Positions 1 to 7,402 of a stretch of DNA of 13,996 nt are shown here, piece by piece; within the stretch, counting starts at the first letter, position 1, and every line of letters begins with the position of its first letter. The stretch is from Nitrospinaceae bacterium (GTDB lineage Bacteria > Nitrospinota > Nitrospinia > Nitrospinales > Nitrospinaceae). Location: NCBI GenBank assembly GCA_029261615.1, contig JAJDAX010000230.1, positions 1-13,996 of the forward strand. Reading direction: 5' to 3'. Under the pieces are notes generated by a model. The model ran no database searches and was not told the origin of the DNA. It saw only the letters and a program-made list of their open reading frames with translations. The position numbers were made by a program, and so were the translations under genes.

Positions 1-1400
1 CGTTCGATAATTTTGTGGCAAATGGCCAGCCCCATACCGCTTCCTTCATACTGGCTCCTCCCATACAGTCTTTCAAAGGGCTTGAGAATACGGTCCAGAT
101 TACTAATGTCAAAACCAATACCGTTGTCCTCTATTGAAAAAAGCCAGTCCCCATTGGTTTGTTTTTCCTTGTCGACCTTGATAACGGGAGGGACACCTTC
201 CCGGGTAAACTTCAATGCATTTCCCAGGAGATTCAAAAATAACTGGCGCATCTGCGCTTGGTCTGCCATTACGCGGGGCAGGGGAGTGAGTTGTATCACC
301 GCGTTGGATTTATTGATAAGCAGTTCCAGATCGGAAATCACTTCAGTGAGCAGGGCATCCAGGTCTACAGGCATGAAAGGTCGCGATTCGATGGTGATTT
401 GTGAAAGCTGCAAAAGGTCGTCGATGAGGTTTTGCATACGGCCCCCTGCCAGTTGAATGCGGTCAAGGAAGTAAAGTGACTGCTCATCGTTTTTCTGGGA
501 TATGGAAGTCATCAATCTGTTCCCGAAGGCGGTGATCTTGCGAAGCGGTTCTTTCAAGTCATGGGAAGCTATTGTTGCAAAACTCTCAAGGTCCTGATTA
601 CTCCTTTTCAATTCCTCCGTTTGTTCTTCCAGTTGGGCTGCCATTTCCCGGTGCGAAGTGATGTCTTCAATGGTTCCAAAAATTATTCTACCTCCATCCT
701 GAAATAGAAGACGAGACCGGAATTCCACCCACCGAATTTCCCCGTCGGGTCGTCGCATACGGCATTGAGTAAAATATTCCTGGTTTAGTTTGATTTCTCT
801 TTTCCAAATTTCCAAAAACTGTTCCCGGTCATCATCAAGGATCAGGGTCAGCCATGAGTTTCCAAGAATATTTTTGAGGGGGTGACGGGTGATTACCTGC
901 CAATAGGTGTTTGCATAAGTCAGGTTGAAATCGACATCCGCCTGAAATATCCCGATAGGAGCAAAATCCATGATCTGTCGGAACTGATTTTCACGATTGC
1001 GGCTGCTCTCTTCTTCAAGGCATTGATCACTGATATTGCGGGCAAACCCTTCAACGCAACCTTGATCGCCATCGGATGAATCGGTAACCTGTTCCGCCAT
1101 TTCAAACCAAAACATGCGACCGCATTTACCTGGAATCTTACAGCGGTAGGTTTTTAGTTCCCCCAGAATAAATTCTTGCCCAAGACGACGAAGACCGCCG
1201 GTTTCTTCAGAAGGCGTTTTGGCCCAGGAGGACCATTGATTGATGAACTGCTCGGGAGTCCAACCTAAAGCGTCAATGACCTCAGGGCTGACAAACGTGA
1301 AATAGCCCTTCGGGGCTCGTTCATAGAAAAAGCCCGCCTGACGCTTTAGAATCAAGTCCTGCCAACGGGACTGATAAGTTTGTGTTTTTGATTCCGTCAT
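1..1400 (-). CDS. Two-PAS sensor histidine kinase (3' end beyond window)
   Basis: This membrane-free sensor kinase should autophosphorylate on a histidine and pass the phosphate to a response regulator that is not in the window. The minus-strand frame is open from ATG at 1400 to the edge, 466 codons with no stop. Residues about 20-130 and 136-248 look like PAS domains, the second ending in a PAC-like stretch with RRPDGEIRWVEF and GTIEDIT. A short coiled coil (250-272) leads to the H-box SHDLKEPLR, with phospho-acceptor H280. The ATPase domain shows the N-box NLLGNALKFT (N390, N394), the G1 box EDNGIGFD (D425) and the G2 box GSGMGLAIC (from G453). The H-box and G2 style resemble phytochrome-type kinases more than NtrB. 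The end of the ATPase domain, and any receiver domain, lie outside the window. The start is uncertain: no Shine-Dalgarno precedes ATG 1400, and the frame stays open upstream to a TAA at 1503-1505. The gene is divergent from the flagellar operon, but a regulatory link is unproven. Confidence 0.9.
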   Translation of the reverse strand, partial: MTESKTQTYQSRWQDLILKRQAGFFYERAPKGYFTFVSPEVIDALGWTPEQFINQWSSWAKTPSEETGGLRRLGQEFILGELKTYRCKIPGKCGRMFWFEMAEQVTDSSDGDQGCVEGFARNISDQCLEEESSRNRENQFRQIMDFAPIGIFQADVDFNLTYANTYWQVITRHPLKNILGNSWLTLILDDDREQFLEIWKREIKLNQEYFTQCRMRRPDGEIRWVEFRSRLLFQDGGRIIFGTIEDITSHREMAAQLEEQTEELKRSNQDLESFATIASHDLKEPLRKITAFGNRLMTSISQKNDEQSLYFLDRIQLAGGRMQNLIDDLLQLSQITIESRPFMPVDLDALLTEVISDLELLINKSNAVIQLTPLPRVMADQAQMRQLFLNLLGNALKFTREGVPPVIKVDKEKQTNGDWLFSIEDNGIGFDISNLDRILKPFERLYGRSQYEGSGMGLAICHKIIE

Positions 1401-1988
1401 ATCAAAAAAATAGAACAGGGGAAATAACAATGGAATTAAGGTAAGGGGATTGGAGGAGATATCAAAACTTTTTTTTATTCGGGATCCATCTTTTAATTGG
1501 CCTTATATGTCTTAGTCATTAAGTACTGTCTTCCAACTATTTGAAAGTTAAGAAAACTATTCTCAGCTTAAAGGATTCAGGGTTTAGTGTAGGGACGATA
1601 TTTTTATTAAATATTTTTGGCGAATTACAAAAATATCCCTTGTTTCATGATCCACACGCTTCCAAGAATATGGAATACCTCGATTCTCAAAGGCAATCTC
1701 ATAAAACGAAGTTAATTTTTGCTAATAAATTAATGAAGTGGATCTCCAACTTACCAGGTTTTGGAATGAACTCGCATAAAGGCTTTCTAGTTTCCAGGCC
1801 CTATCTGTCTTCTGTGTTCTGGGCTAAAAGTGATCAAAACCTCCAATTTAATCGTCAAAAAAGTGACTTCCTTTCCCCTCCATCCAACCCCAAGACACCC
1901 TGTCATCGACAAGTCTTTTGTAAACAAACTGTTATAAAATAAGGATTTCACTGGTTTCACCTGAGTTGGTTGGTGATTTTGTGAATTT

Positions 1989-2006
1989 CCGGCATAACAT
2001 TTGCTT
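1989..2006 (+). promoter_or_regulatory. Probable sigma-54 (-24/-12) promoter of the flagellar operon
   Basis: The sequence CCGGCATAACATTTGCTT carries GG at 1991-1992 and GC at 2003-2004. The spacing between them is exactly 10 nt, as in the consensus TGGCACG-N4-TTGCW. The -12 half (TTGCT) is perfect; the -24 half departs at three positions (C for T, T for C, A for G). Transcription would start near 2016, giving a leader of about 70 nt before flgC. Sigma-54 control of early or middle flagellar genes is known in many bacteria. No enhancer-binding protein gene is in the window. Confidence 0.55.
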
Positions 2007-2077
2007 ATTAGCTGGGTATAGAAGTAGTTTTGAGGATGGGGTGGATCAATTGACATCCCAATTAGACTGAAAAATTG

Positions 2078-2085
2078 AAGGTGAT
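2078..2085 (+). promoter_or_regulatory. Ribosome binding site of flgC
   Basis: AAGGTGAT pairs extensively with the 3' end of 16S rRNA. Measured from its AAGG core (2078-2081), it lies 5 nt before ATG 2087. It favours that ATG over the in-frame TTG at 2075, which would place this site inside the coding region. Confidence 0.7.
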
Positions 2086-2086
2086 T

Positions 2087-2524
2087 ATGGATTTCCTGAC
2101 AGCAATGAAAATCAGTTCCTCGGGATTGTCCGCTCAACGCAAGCGGATGGAAGTTATATCCAGCAATCTGGCGAATATGGAAACTACCCGGACGCCAGAA
2201 GGAGGACCTTACCGCCGCAAAGAAGTGATTATCAATGCCTTGCCGGTGGATAACGAATTTGCTTCCGTCTTGAAAAATGAAGTCGGAGATAAATTGCGCG
2301 AAGTGGTGGTCACAGGGGTGGTCGAGGATCAGTCGGACCCAATTATGGTTTACAACCCAGACCACCCAGATTCTGATGAGCGCGGTTACGTAAAAATGCC
2401 CAACGTCAACATGGTGAAGGAAATGGTCGACCTGATAAACGCATCCCGGTCATTTGAAGCAAATGTGCAATCGATCAACACGGCCAAAGCGATGGCGCAG
2501 CGTGCGATCGAGCTTGGAAGGTAA
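2087..2524 (+). CDS. flgC: Flagellar proximal rod protein FlgC
   Basis: FlgC is one of the proximal rod subunits of the basal body and is exported through the flagellar type III apparatus to sit above the MS ring. The 145-residue product has the usual family length. Its N-terminus shows the rod signature SSGLSAQRKRMEVISSNLAN (residues 11-30) followed by a TRTPEGGPYRRKEV stretch. The C-terminus has VKMPNVNMVKEMVDLINASR (102-121) and then the heptad-like tail INTAKAMAQRAIELG. Both ends are the coiled-coil regions shared by axial proteins. The start is ATG 2087, chosen for its strong Shine-Dalgarno; a TTG at 2075 would add four residues. It is the first gene of the operon, downstream of the sigma-54-type promoter. 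flgB, its near-universal upstream partner, is missing, and so is fliE downstream. Confidence 0.96.
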   Translation: MDFLTAMKISSSGLSAQRKRMEVISSNLANMETTRTPEGGPYRRKEVIINALPVDNEFASVLKNEVGDKLREVVVTGVVEDQSDPIMVYNPDHPDSDERGYVKMPNVNMVKEMVDLINASRSFEANVQSINTAKAMAQRAIELGR

Positions 2525-2568
2525 TCGTTTTTATCGCACTTAAACTTAACTTGGTACCCGAATAGATC

Positions 2569-4152
2569 ATGGAAAAACTTCTGCAGTTCTTACAAGGCCT
2601 GGGACAACGGTTTCAGGAGTTGACACCGACAAACAAGGCAGTCTCCTTGGGGTTGGTGGCTCTCATCCTGGGCTCTTTCATGGCCATGGCCCTGTGGTTG
2701 CAGGAGCCGGACTACCAGTTGCTTTACGCAAACCTTTCTGAAGAAGATGCGGGAACCATTTACGAACAACTCAAAACGCAAAATGTTGAGCCCCAATTGT
2801 CGGCGAATGGGACTTCTATCCACGTGCCTTCGAATATGGTCCATGAACTTCGCCTGAAGCTGGCAAGCCAGGGGCTGCCAAAAGGAAATGACGTCGGGTT
2901 GGAGCTATTTGAGGATATGCCTTTGGGCATGACGGAATTTATTCAGAAACTTAATTTTCAACGGGCTCTACAAGGAGAACTGGCGCGAACCATCACATCC
3001 CTTGATAGTGTTGACATGGCCCGGGTTCATCTTGTTATTCCAAAAGACGATGTCTTCCTGAAAGAACAAAAACAAGGGAAAGCCTCGGTCATGCTCAAAG
3101 TAAGGGCCGGCCGTTCTCTATCAGAATCCCAGGTTCAGGGGATTGTCCATTTGATTTCCAGCAGTGTCGAAGGTGTGGATACCAAAAACGTGGTGTTGGT
3201 CGATTTCAAGGGCAACATGCTTTCGGGATCGCAGGGAGCTGCAGAAGGCGCGATTCTGACCGCGACCAATTATAAACACAAACGCCGGGTCGAGATGCAG
3301 CTTGAACAAAGCATCATTCGCATGCTGGAAGATGCCCTGGGGCCGGAAAAAGTAATTGCACGGGTTACCGCCGATCTCAATTTTGACAAAGTGGAAAAGA
3401 CAGAAGAGATTTTTGATCCAGACTCCCAGGTTGTGCGTAGTGAACAGGCCAGCAATGAATCCATAACGGGTGCGGTACCGCCCGGTGGAACTCCAGGTGT
3501 CGAATCACTTCTTCCAGGTGCCGATGGGCAGGCAGGGGAAGGTCTTGGAGAGCCTGCAAAACGAAACAACGAAAAAACCACATTCAATTATGAAATCAAC
3601 AAGGTGGTAAAGCGAACCTCTCAGCCAACAGGTTCCGTGAGAAAACTGTCGGTGGCCGTAATGGTGGACGGACAGATGGCGGGTGATCCACTAGCCTATC
3701 AGCCCAGAACGCCCGAAGAGATGGCGCAATTGGAGGCGATCGTCAAATCCGCTGTAGGGTACGATGAAAAGCGCGGCGATATCATAAAACTGGAAAATGT
3801 GGAGTTTGACAAAACTCTTGAGCTGGAGCAGGCAGCCCAGTTGGAACAGGAAGAACTCATTCAGCAGGGGGTAGAGATTGGTAAATACCTGTTTGTTGTT
3901 ATAATAGTTTTATTCTTTCTCTTCCGGGTGATCCGTCCTCTGGTTAATTGGGTCACTACCAGTGTTGAGGTGGTAGAAGACGATTCCCATTTGCCGACCC
4001 CGGAGCAAATTGAAGCTGCTGAAGAAGAAAAACGGCTGGCGAAATTGACGCAACAAAGCCTTGAAGTTCGCAAAGCCGTGAACGATTTCGTGGATAACGA
4101 TCCCAAGTATGCTGCCGGCGTTCTGCGCAAGTGGCTACGGGAACGGGCCTGA
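2569..4152 (+). CDS. fliF: Flagellar MS-ring protein FliF
   Basis: FliF forms the inner-membrane MS ring that anchors the rod, houses the export gate and carries the FliG rotor. The 527 residues match the family length. A cytoplasmic N-terminus leads to transmembrane segment 1 (about 23-44). The periplasmic ring-building motifs follow, including YANLSEEDAG, the GxxLFEDMPLGMTEF region (109-124) and QRALQGELARTI (131-142), then a second ring-building domain ending near 415. A Gly/Pro-rich loop (about 300-330) interrupts it, as is usual. Transmembrane segment 2 spans about 438-456. The cytoplasmic C-terminus ends with NDPKYAAGVLRKWL (510-523), the segment that binds the FliG N-terminal domain. 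It lies 44 nt after the flgC stop with no clear Shine-Dalgarno, so translation may be weak or coupled. fliE, often located here, is absent. Confidence 0.97.
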   Translation: MEKLLQFLQGLGQRFQELTPTNKAVSLGLVALILGSFMAMALWLQEPDYQLLYANLSEEDAGTIYEQLKTQNVEPQLSANGTSIHVPSNMVHELRLKLASQGLPKGNDVGLELFEDMPLGMTEFIQKLNFQRALQGELARTITSLDSVDMARVHLVIPKDDVFLKEQKQGKASVMLKVRAGRSLSESQVQGIVHLISSSVEGVDTKNVVLVDFKGNMLSGSQGAAEGAILTATNYKHKRRVEMQLEQSIIRMLEDALGPEKVIARVTADLNFDKVEKTEEIFDPDSQVVRSEQASNESITGAVPPGGTPGVESLLPGADGQAGEGLGEPAKRNNEKTTFNYEINKVVKRTSQPTGSVRKLSVAVMVDGQMAGDPLAYQPRTPEEMAQLEAIVKSAVGYDEKRGDIIKLENVEFDKTLELEQAAQLEQEELIQQGVEIGKYLFVVIIVLFFLFRVIRPLVNWVTTSVEVVEDDSHLPTPEQIEAAEEEKRLAKLTQQSLEVRKAVNDFVDNDPKYAAGVLRKWLRERA

Positions 4153-4171
4153 TCTTTAGGGGAACTTCAGT

Positions 4172-5182
4172 ATGTCGACACGAAAATTTACCGGACCGGA
4201 AAAAGTCGCTATCTTCCTGATGGCTCTGGGTGAGGAAGCCGCTGCAAAGATTTTGGCGCAGATGGATGATCGCGAGATCCAGACCGTGGGGAACTACATG
4301 TCTCAATTGTCGGATATCGATATGTCCGTGCTCGATCAGGTCACCAAGGAATTTTATACCGCTGTTGAAACTGGATCAGGCGGACTTGGTATCCCTGGAC
4401 TCGATTTTTTAAAAAGTACCCTCATGCAGGCGATGGACCCGGCCAAAGCTACTGAAATCCTGAACAACATCACCACACCCGGGGAGGACCTGGGTGGTGG
4501 TCTTGAAACAGTGCGCATGCTGGAACCGCGCGTGATTGCTTCATTTCTGGAAAATGAACATCCTCAAACCTCGGCGATTGTCATGGCGCATCTCGAAGCA
4601 GGTGTCGCTAGTGCCACTTTACGCGAACTTCCTGAAGAGATGCGGATGGAAATCATCCACCGCCTGGCTACTCTGGAGCGAGTGTCCCCTCAGGTGATCC
4701 GCGAACTGGACGAAGCGCTACAGGCTGAATTCAGAACTTCCGGTGCTGTGTCCGGTAGCAAACTGGGCGGGGTCGCCTCGGCAGCCCAGGTTATGGGGTC
4801 GCTCGACCGTGCAGCTGAATCTTCGATCCTCACGGCGATGGATGAAGTCGACCCAGACCTTGCCAATGAAATTCGTAACCTGAGGTTCACTTATGAGGAT
4901 CTTCTTAAAATTGACGACCATGGATTACAACTGGTGCTCAAGGAAATCAATCAGGAAGATCTTCTGATTTCACTCAAGACAGCAAGTGAGGATCTCCAGG
5001 AAAAAATCTTTGGAAATATGTCGGAACGCGCTGCCACGATGTTGAGGGAAGATCTCGAATCTCTGGGGCCGACCAAGATAAGCGAAGTGGAAAAGGCTCA
5101 ACAGAAAATTGTTTCAACTTGTAAACGGCTTGAAGAAGAAGGCAAGCTGGTCATTGGCGGCGCTGGCGAAGAGCTGGTGTAA
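4172..5182 (+). CDS. fliG: Flagellar motor switch protein FliG
   Basis: FliG is the rotor protein that contacts the stator and transmits torque, joining the MS ring to the FliM/FliN C-ring. The 336 residues carry the N-terminal FliF-binding domain (from TGPEKVAIFLMALGEE), a middle domain with the FliM-binding EHPQ motif (129-132), a GG hinge (199-200) and the C-terminal torque domain. Charged torque-helix residues are kept by alignment from memory with Escherichia coli: K269, R286, E293 and D294 match K264, R281, D288 and D289. K302 stands in for R297, so charge is conserved throughout. A purine-rich Shine-Dalgarno (TAGGGGAA, about 4157-4164) precedes the ATG. It follows fliF by 19 nt and precedes fliH by 5 nt. 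Confidence 0.97.
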   Translation: MSTRKFTGPEKVAIFLMALGEEAAAKILAQMDDREIQTVGNYMSQLSDIDMSVLDQVTKEFYTAVETGSGGLGIPGLDFLKSTLMQAMDPAKATEILNNITTPGEDLGGGLETVRMLEPRVIASFLENEHPQTSAIVMAHLEAGVASATLRELPEEMRMEIIHRLATLERVSPQVIRELDEALQAEFRTSGAVSGSKLGGVASAAQVMGSLDRAAESSILTAMDEVDPDLANEIRNLRFTYEDLLKIDDHGLQLVLKEINQEDLLISLKTASEDLQEKIFGNMSERAATMLREDLESLGPTKISEVEKAQQKIVSTCKRLEEEGKLVIGGAGEELV

Positions 5183-5187
5183 TCGAA

Positions 5188-6075
5188 ATGGAAAGTTTCA
5201 CCCCACAATATTTCACCCCTGATGAAACCCCTCCTGAATCCCAGGGAACAGAGTTTCAGCAAGATTTTCAATTGCCGGATTTGAGCACCTCCCCCGATTC
5301 TTCTTCAGATGAAAAAAATACATTCAACTTCGATAATGAAATTCAGAGAAATTACGACCCGACCAACGTCGACAAAGCCAAAATAGGTGTCCAGGAAGTT
5401 TTCAAAGATGCCATGGATCGATTGAAAATCCAGGCGGACAGGATTAGGTTCGAGTCTAGAGGGGAAGGCTTTTCAGAGGGAGAAAAAGAGGGGTTTAATT
5501 CTGGAGAACAATTCGCACGAGAGGAGTTTGCTCCCTTTTTAAAGACAATGGAAGAACTGGTCCGGGAATTGTCCGAGTTTCGCCAGAAAATGTATCCCAA
5601 GGTCGAGCGGGAAATGATTGACATGATTGTCCAGCTGACTAAAAAGGTCATCCATGCAGAACTCACCACTCGCGAAGACTCCATTCAAGATGTGATTCGA
5701 TTGGCTGTCAATGCCGTACTGGACCGTGAGCGGATGGTCATAAAAGTGAACCCAGGCGATCAAATTCACGCAGAGACTTATCGTCCGGAATTGCATCACT
5801 TGTTCAGCGAAATAAAAAATATCACTATTGTGGGCCAGCCATCTATTGATCGGGGAGGCTGCCTGATTGAGACAAACTTTGGAACGGTCGATGCCCAGGT
5901 GCATAACCTTAATGATCAGATCGACCGTATTTTGGGCATTGCACCTCCCCTGGCAGAAGGGTCTTCCCCAACACAGGAAGAAACCTCTCTGGAGACAGAT
6001 GACATCAAAACTGATCCACCCAAAAAAATTGAACCTGAGGGCTTGGACCCTGATGGTTTGCCGGAAAACAGGTGA
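5188..6075 (+). CDS. fliH: Flagellar assembly protein FliH (export ATPase regulator)
   Basis: FliH binds and restrains the export ATPase FliI and docks it at the C-ring and export gate, acting as the peripheral stalk of the complex. The 295 residues begin with a variable, acidic, proline-rich region (1-55). The stretch at 92-106 has glycines at 94, 98, 102 and 106, giving three consecutive GxxxG repeats, a hallmark of FliH. A long helical segment follows, with VEREMIDMIVQLTKKVIHAE. The conserved C-terminal domain (about 165-255) includes NPGD, the IDRGGCLIET stretch and the final LNDQIDRILG helix. The last 40 residues are a charged, disordered tail. Position between fliG and fliI confirms the call. 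Spacing is 5 nt from fliG and 3 nt to fliI, so translation is probably coupled. Confidence 0.93.
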   Translation: MESFTPQYFTPDETPPESQGTEFQQDFQLPDLSTSPDSSSDEKNTFNFDNEIQRNYDPTNVDKAKIGVQEVFKDAMDRLKIQADRIRFESRGEGFSEGEKEGFNSGEQFAREEFAPFLKTMEELVRELSEFRQKMYPKVEREMIDMIVQLTKKVIHAELTTREDSIQDVIRLAVNAVLDRERMVIKVNPGDQIHAETYRPELHHLFSEIKNITIVGQPSIDRGGCLIETNFGTVDAQVHNLNDQIDRILGIAPPLAEGSSPTQEETSLETDDIKTDPPKKIEPEGLDPDGLPENR

Positions 6076-6078
6076 ATC

Positions 6079-7401
6079 ATGGATCAAACCATAGATCTGG
6101 CCAAATACAAAACCTTTATCGACAACCTGCCACTGGTGACCAAATGTGGTCGTGTCAATTGCGTTACTGGGTTAATAATTGAAGGCGATGGCCCGGCCGT
6201 TCCTATCGGTACGACCTGTACAATTTATTCGAATGATCGCAGTACGGTGACAGAAGCTGAAGTGGTCGGTTTCCGGGACAAGAAAGTTTTTCTTATGGGA
6301 CTATCTCAATCAGCCGGAATTGAGCCCGGCAGTGTGATTGAATCTCGCGAGGAAAAACCGACATTTGAAGTGAGCCAGGATTTGCTTGGCCGGATCATCG
6401 ATGGTCAGGGGCAGCCTCTCGATGGTAAGGGGCCGCTGCCTTCCGGAATCAAATATCCCCTACAGGGAAAAAGTCAGAACCCACTCAATCGGGCTCGCAT
6501 CACGAAACCCCTTGATGTAGGGGTTCAGTCGATTAATGGATTGCTCACCTGCGCCAGAGGGCAGCGTATCGGAATCATGGCCGGTACCGGAGTAGGTAAA
6601 TCCGTTTTGCTTGGTATGATCGCCCGTAACACAGAGGCGAGCGTTAATGTCATCGCCCTGATCGGTGAGCGGGGACGTGAAGTTAAAGAATTCGTCGAAG
6701 AAAATCTGGGGCCGGAAGGGCTTGCCAAATCGGTGGTTGTCGCTGCTGCAGCTGACCAACCACCTTTGGCTCGGTTGCGCGGTGCCTATATCGCCACCAC
6801 CATCGCGGAATATTTTCGCGATCAGGGGCAAGATGTCATGTTGATGATGGATTCGGTTACCCGTCTTGCATTTGCGCAACGGGAAATTGGATTGTCTGCC
6901 GGCGAACCTCCAACCACTCGTGGTTACACACCTTCGGTTTTTTCCCTCCTGCCCCGTCTTTTGGAACGAGCGGGATGTGTGGAAGGGAAGGGCAGCATCA
7001 CCGGAATGTACACGGTTCTCGTGGAAGGCGATGACCTGAATGAGCCGGTTTCGGATGCGGTGCGCGCCATTCTCGATGGTCACATTGTTCTGTCCCGGCA
7101 GCTCGCATCGCACAATCACTATCCGGCCATCGACATTCTTGAAAGCATCAGTCGGTTAATGATCGATGTGGTGTCCAAAGAACATTATGAATTATCCATG
7201 CGGTTTAAAGATATTCTTGCGACTTACAAGGAGGCTGAGGACCTGATCAATATTGGTGCGTATGCCAGAGGCAGCAATCCAAAAATTGACCTTGCGATAG
7301 AAAAAATTAATGCCTTCAATCAATATCTGCGGCAGGGCATGCTGGAAACAAGGCCTTTGAACGAATCCATCGCCCAATTGCAACAGATACTGGAGAACTG
7401 A
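6079..7401 (+). CDS. fliI: Flagellum-specific export ATPase FliI
   Basis: FliI hydrolyses ATP to help unfold and deliver substrates to the flagellar type III export gate at the cytoplasmic face. The 440 residues match the family. An N-terminal beta-barrel domain (about 20-95) precedes the catalytic core with Walker A GIMAGTGVGKS (165-175, K174), the catalytic-glutamate motif GERGREV (E197) and Walker B VMLMMDS (253-259, D258). The family signature GEPPTTRGYTPSVFSLLPRL spans 275-294. These features separate it from the F1 beta subunit and Rho. The start ATG is preceded by CAGGTGA, which overlaps the fliH stop and suggests coupled translation. fliJ begins 1 nt after its stop. Confidence 0.98.
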   Translation: MDQTIDLAKYKTFIDNLPLVTKCGRVNCVTGLIIEGDGPAVPIGTTCTIYSNDRSTVTEAEVVGFRDKKVFLMGLSQSAGIEPGSVIESREEKPTFEVSQDLLGRIIDGQGQPLDGKGPLPSGIKYPLQGKSQNPLNRARITKPLDVGVQSINGLLTCARGQRIGIMAGTGVGKSVLLGMIARNTEASVNVIALIGERGREVKEFVEENLGPEGLAKSVVVAAAADQPPLARLRGAYIATTIAEYFRDQGQDVMLMMDSVTRLAFAQREIGLSAGEPPTTRGYTPSVFSLLPRLLERAGCVEGKGSITGMYTVLVEGDDLNEPVSDAVRAILDGHIVLSRQLASHNHYPAIDILESISRLMIDVVSKEHYELSMRFKDILATYKEAEDLINIGAYARGSNPKIDLAIEKINAFNQYLRQGMLETRPLNESIAQLQQILEN

Positions 7402-7402
7402 C

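Larger units (their letters stand above)
1401..2086. other. Divergent intergenic region without a credible gene
   Basis: This 686-nt gap is AT-richer than the flanking genes. A frame opening with TTG at 1541 and ending at 1942 (133 codons) has no recognisable family, no Shine-Dalgarno and an erratic composition, so I do not call it a gene. Supported contents are a sigma-54-like promoter near 1989-2006, a 9-nt-spaced direct repeat of TTTCAC (1946-1951 and 1955-1960) just upstream of it, an AT-rich pair of competing inverted repeats at 1597-1637, and the flgC leader. No flgB remnant is visible, although flgB would usually sit here. Confidence 0.7.

Noticed and set aside
1..1400. Kinase as a pseudogene
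   Set aside because: The minus-strand frame is open through all 466 codons with H, N, G1 and G2 boxes intact; it only runs off the window.
1906..1938. Possible sigma-70 promoter (TCGACA and TATAAA)
   Set aside because: The spacing is about 21 nt, too long for a normal sigma-70 promoter, and the sigma-54 element downstream is a better match.
1541..1942. 133-codon plus-strand frame opening with TTG
   Set aside because: It has no Shine-Dalgarno, no recognisable family or motif and an irregular composition, and it lies in AT-rich divergent intergenic DNA.
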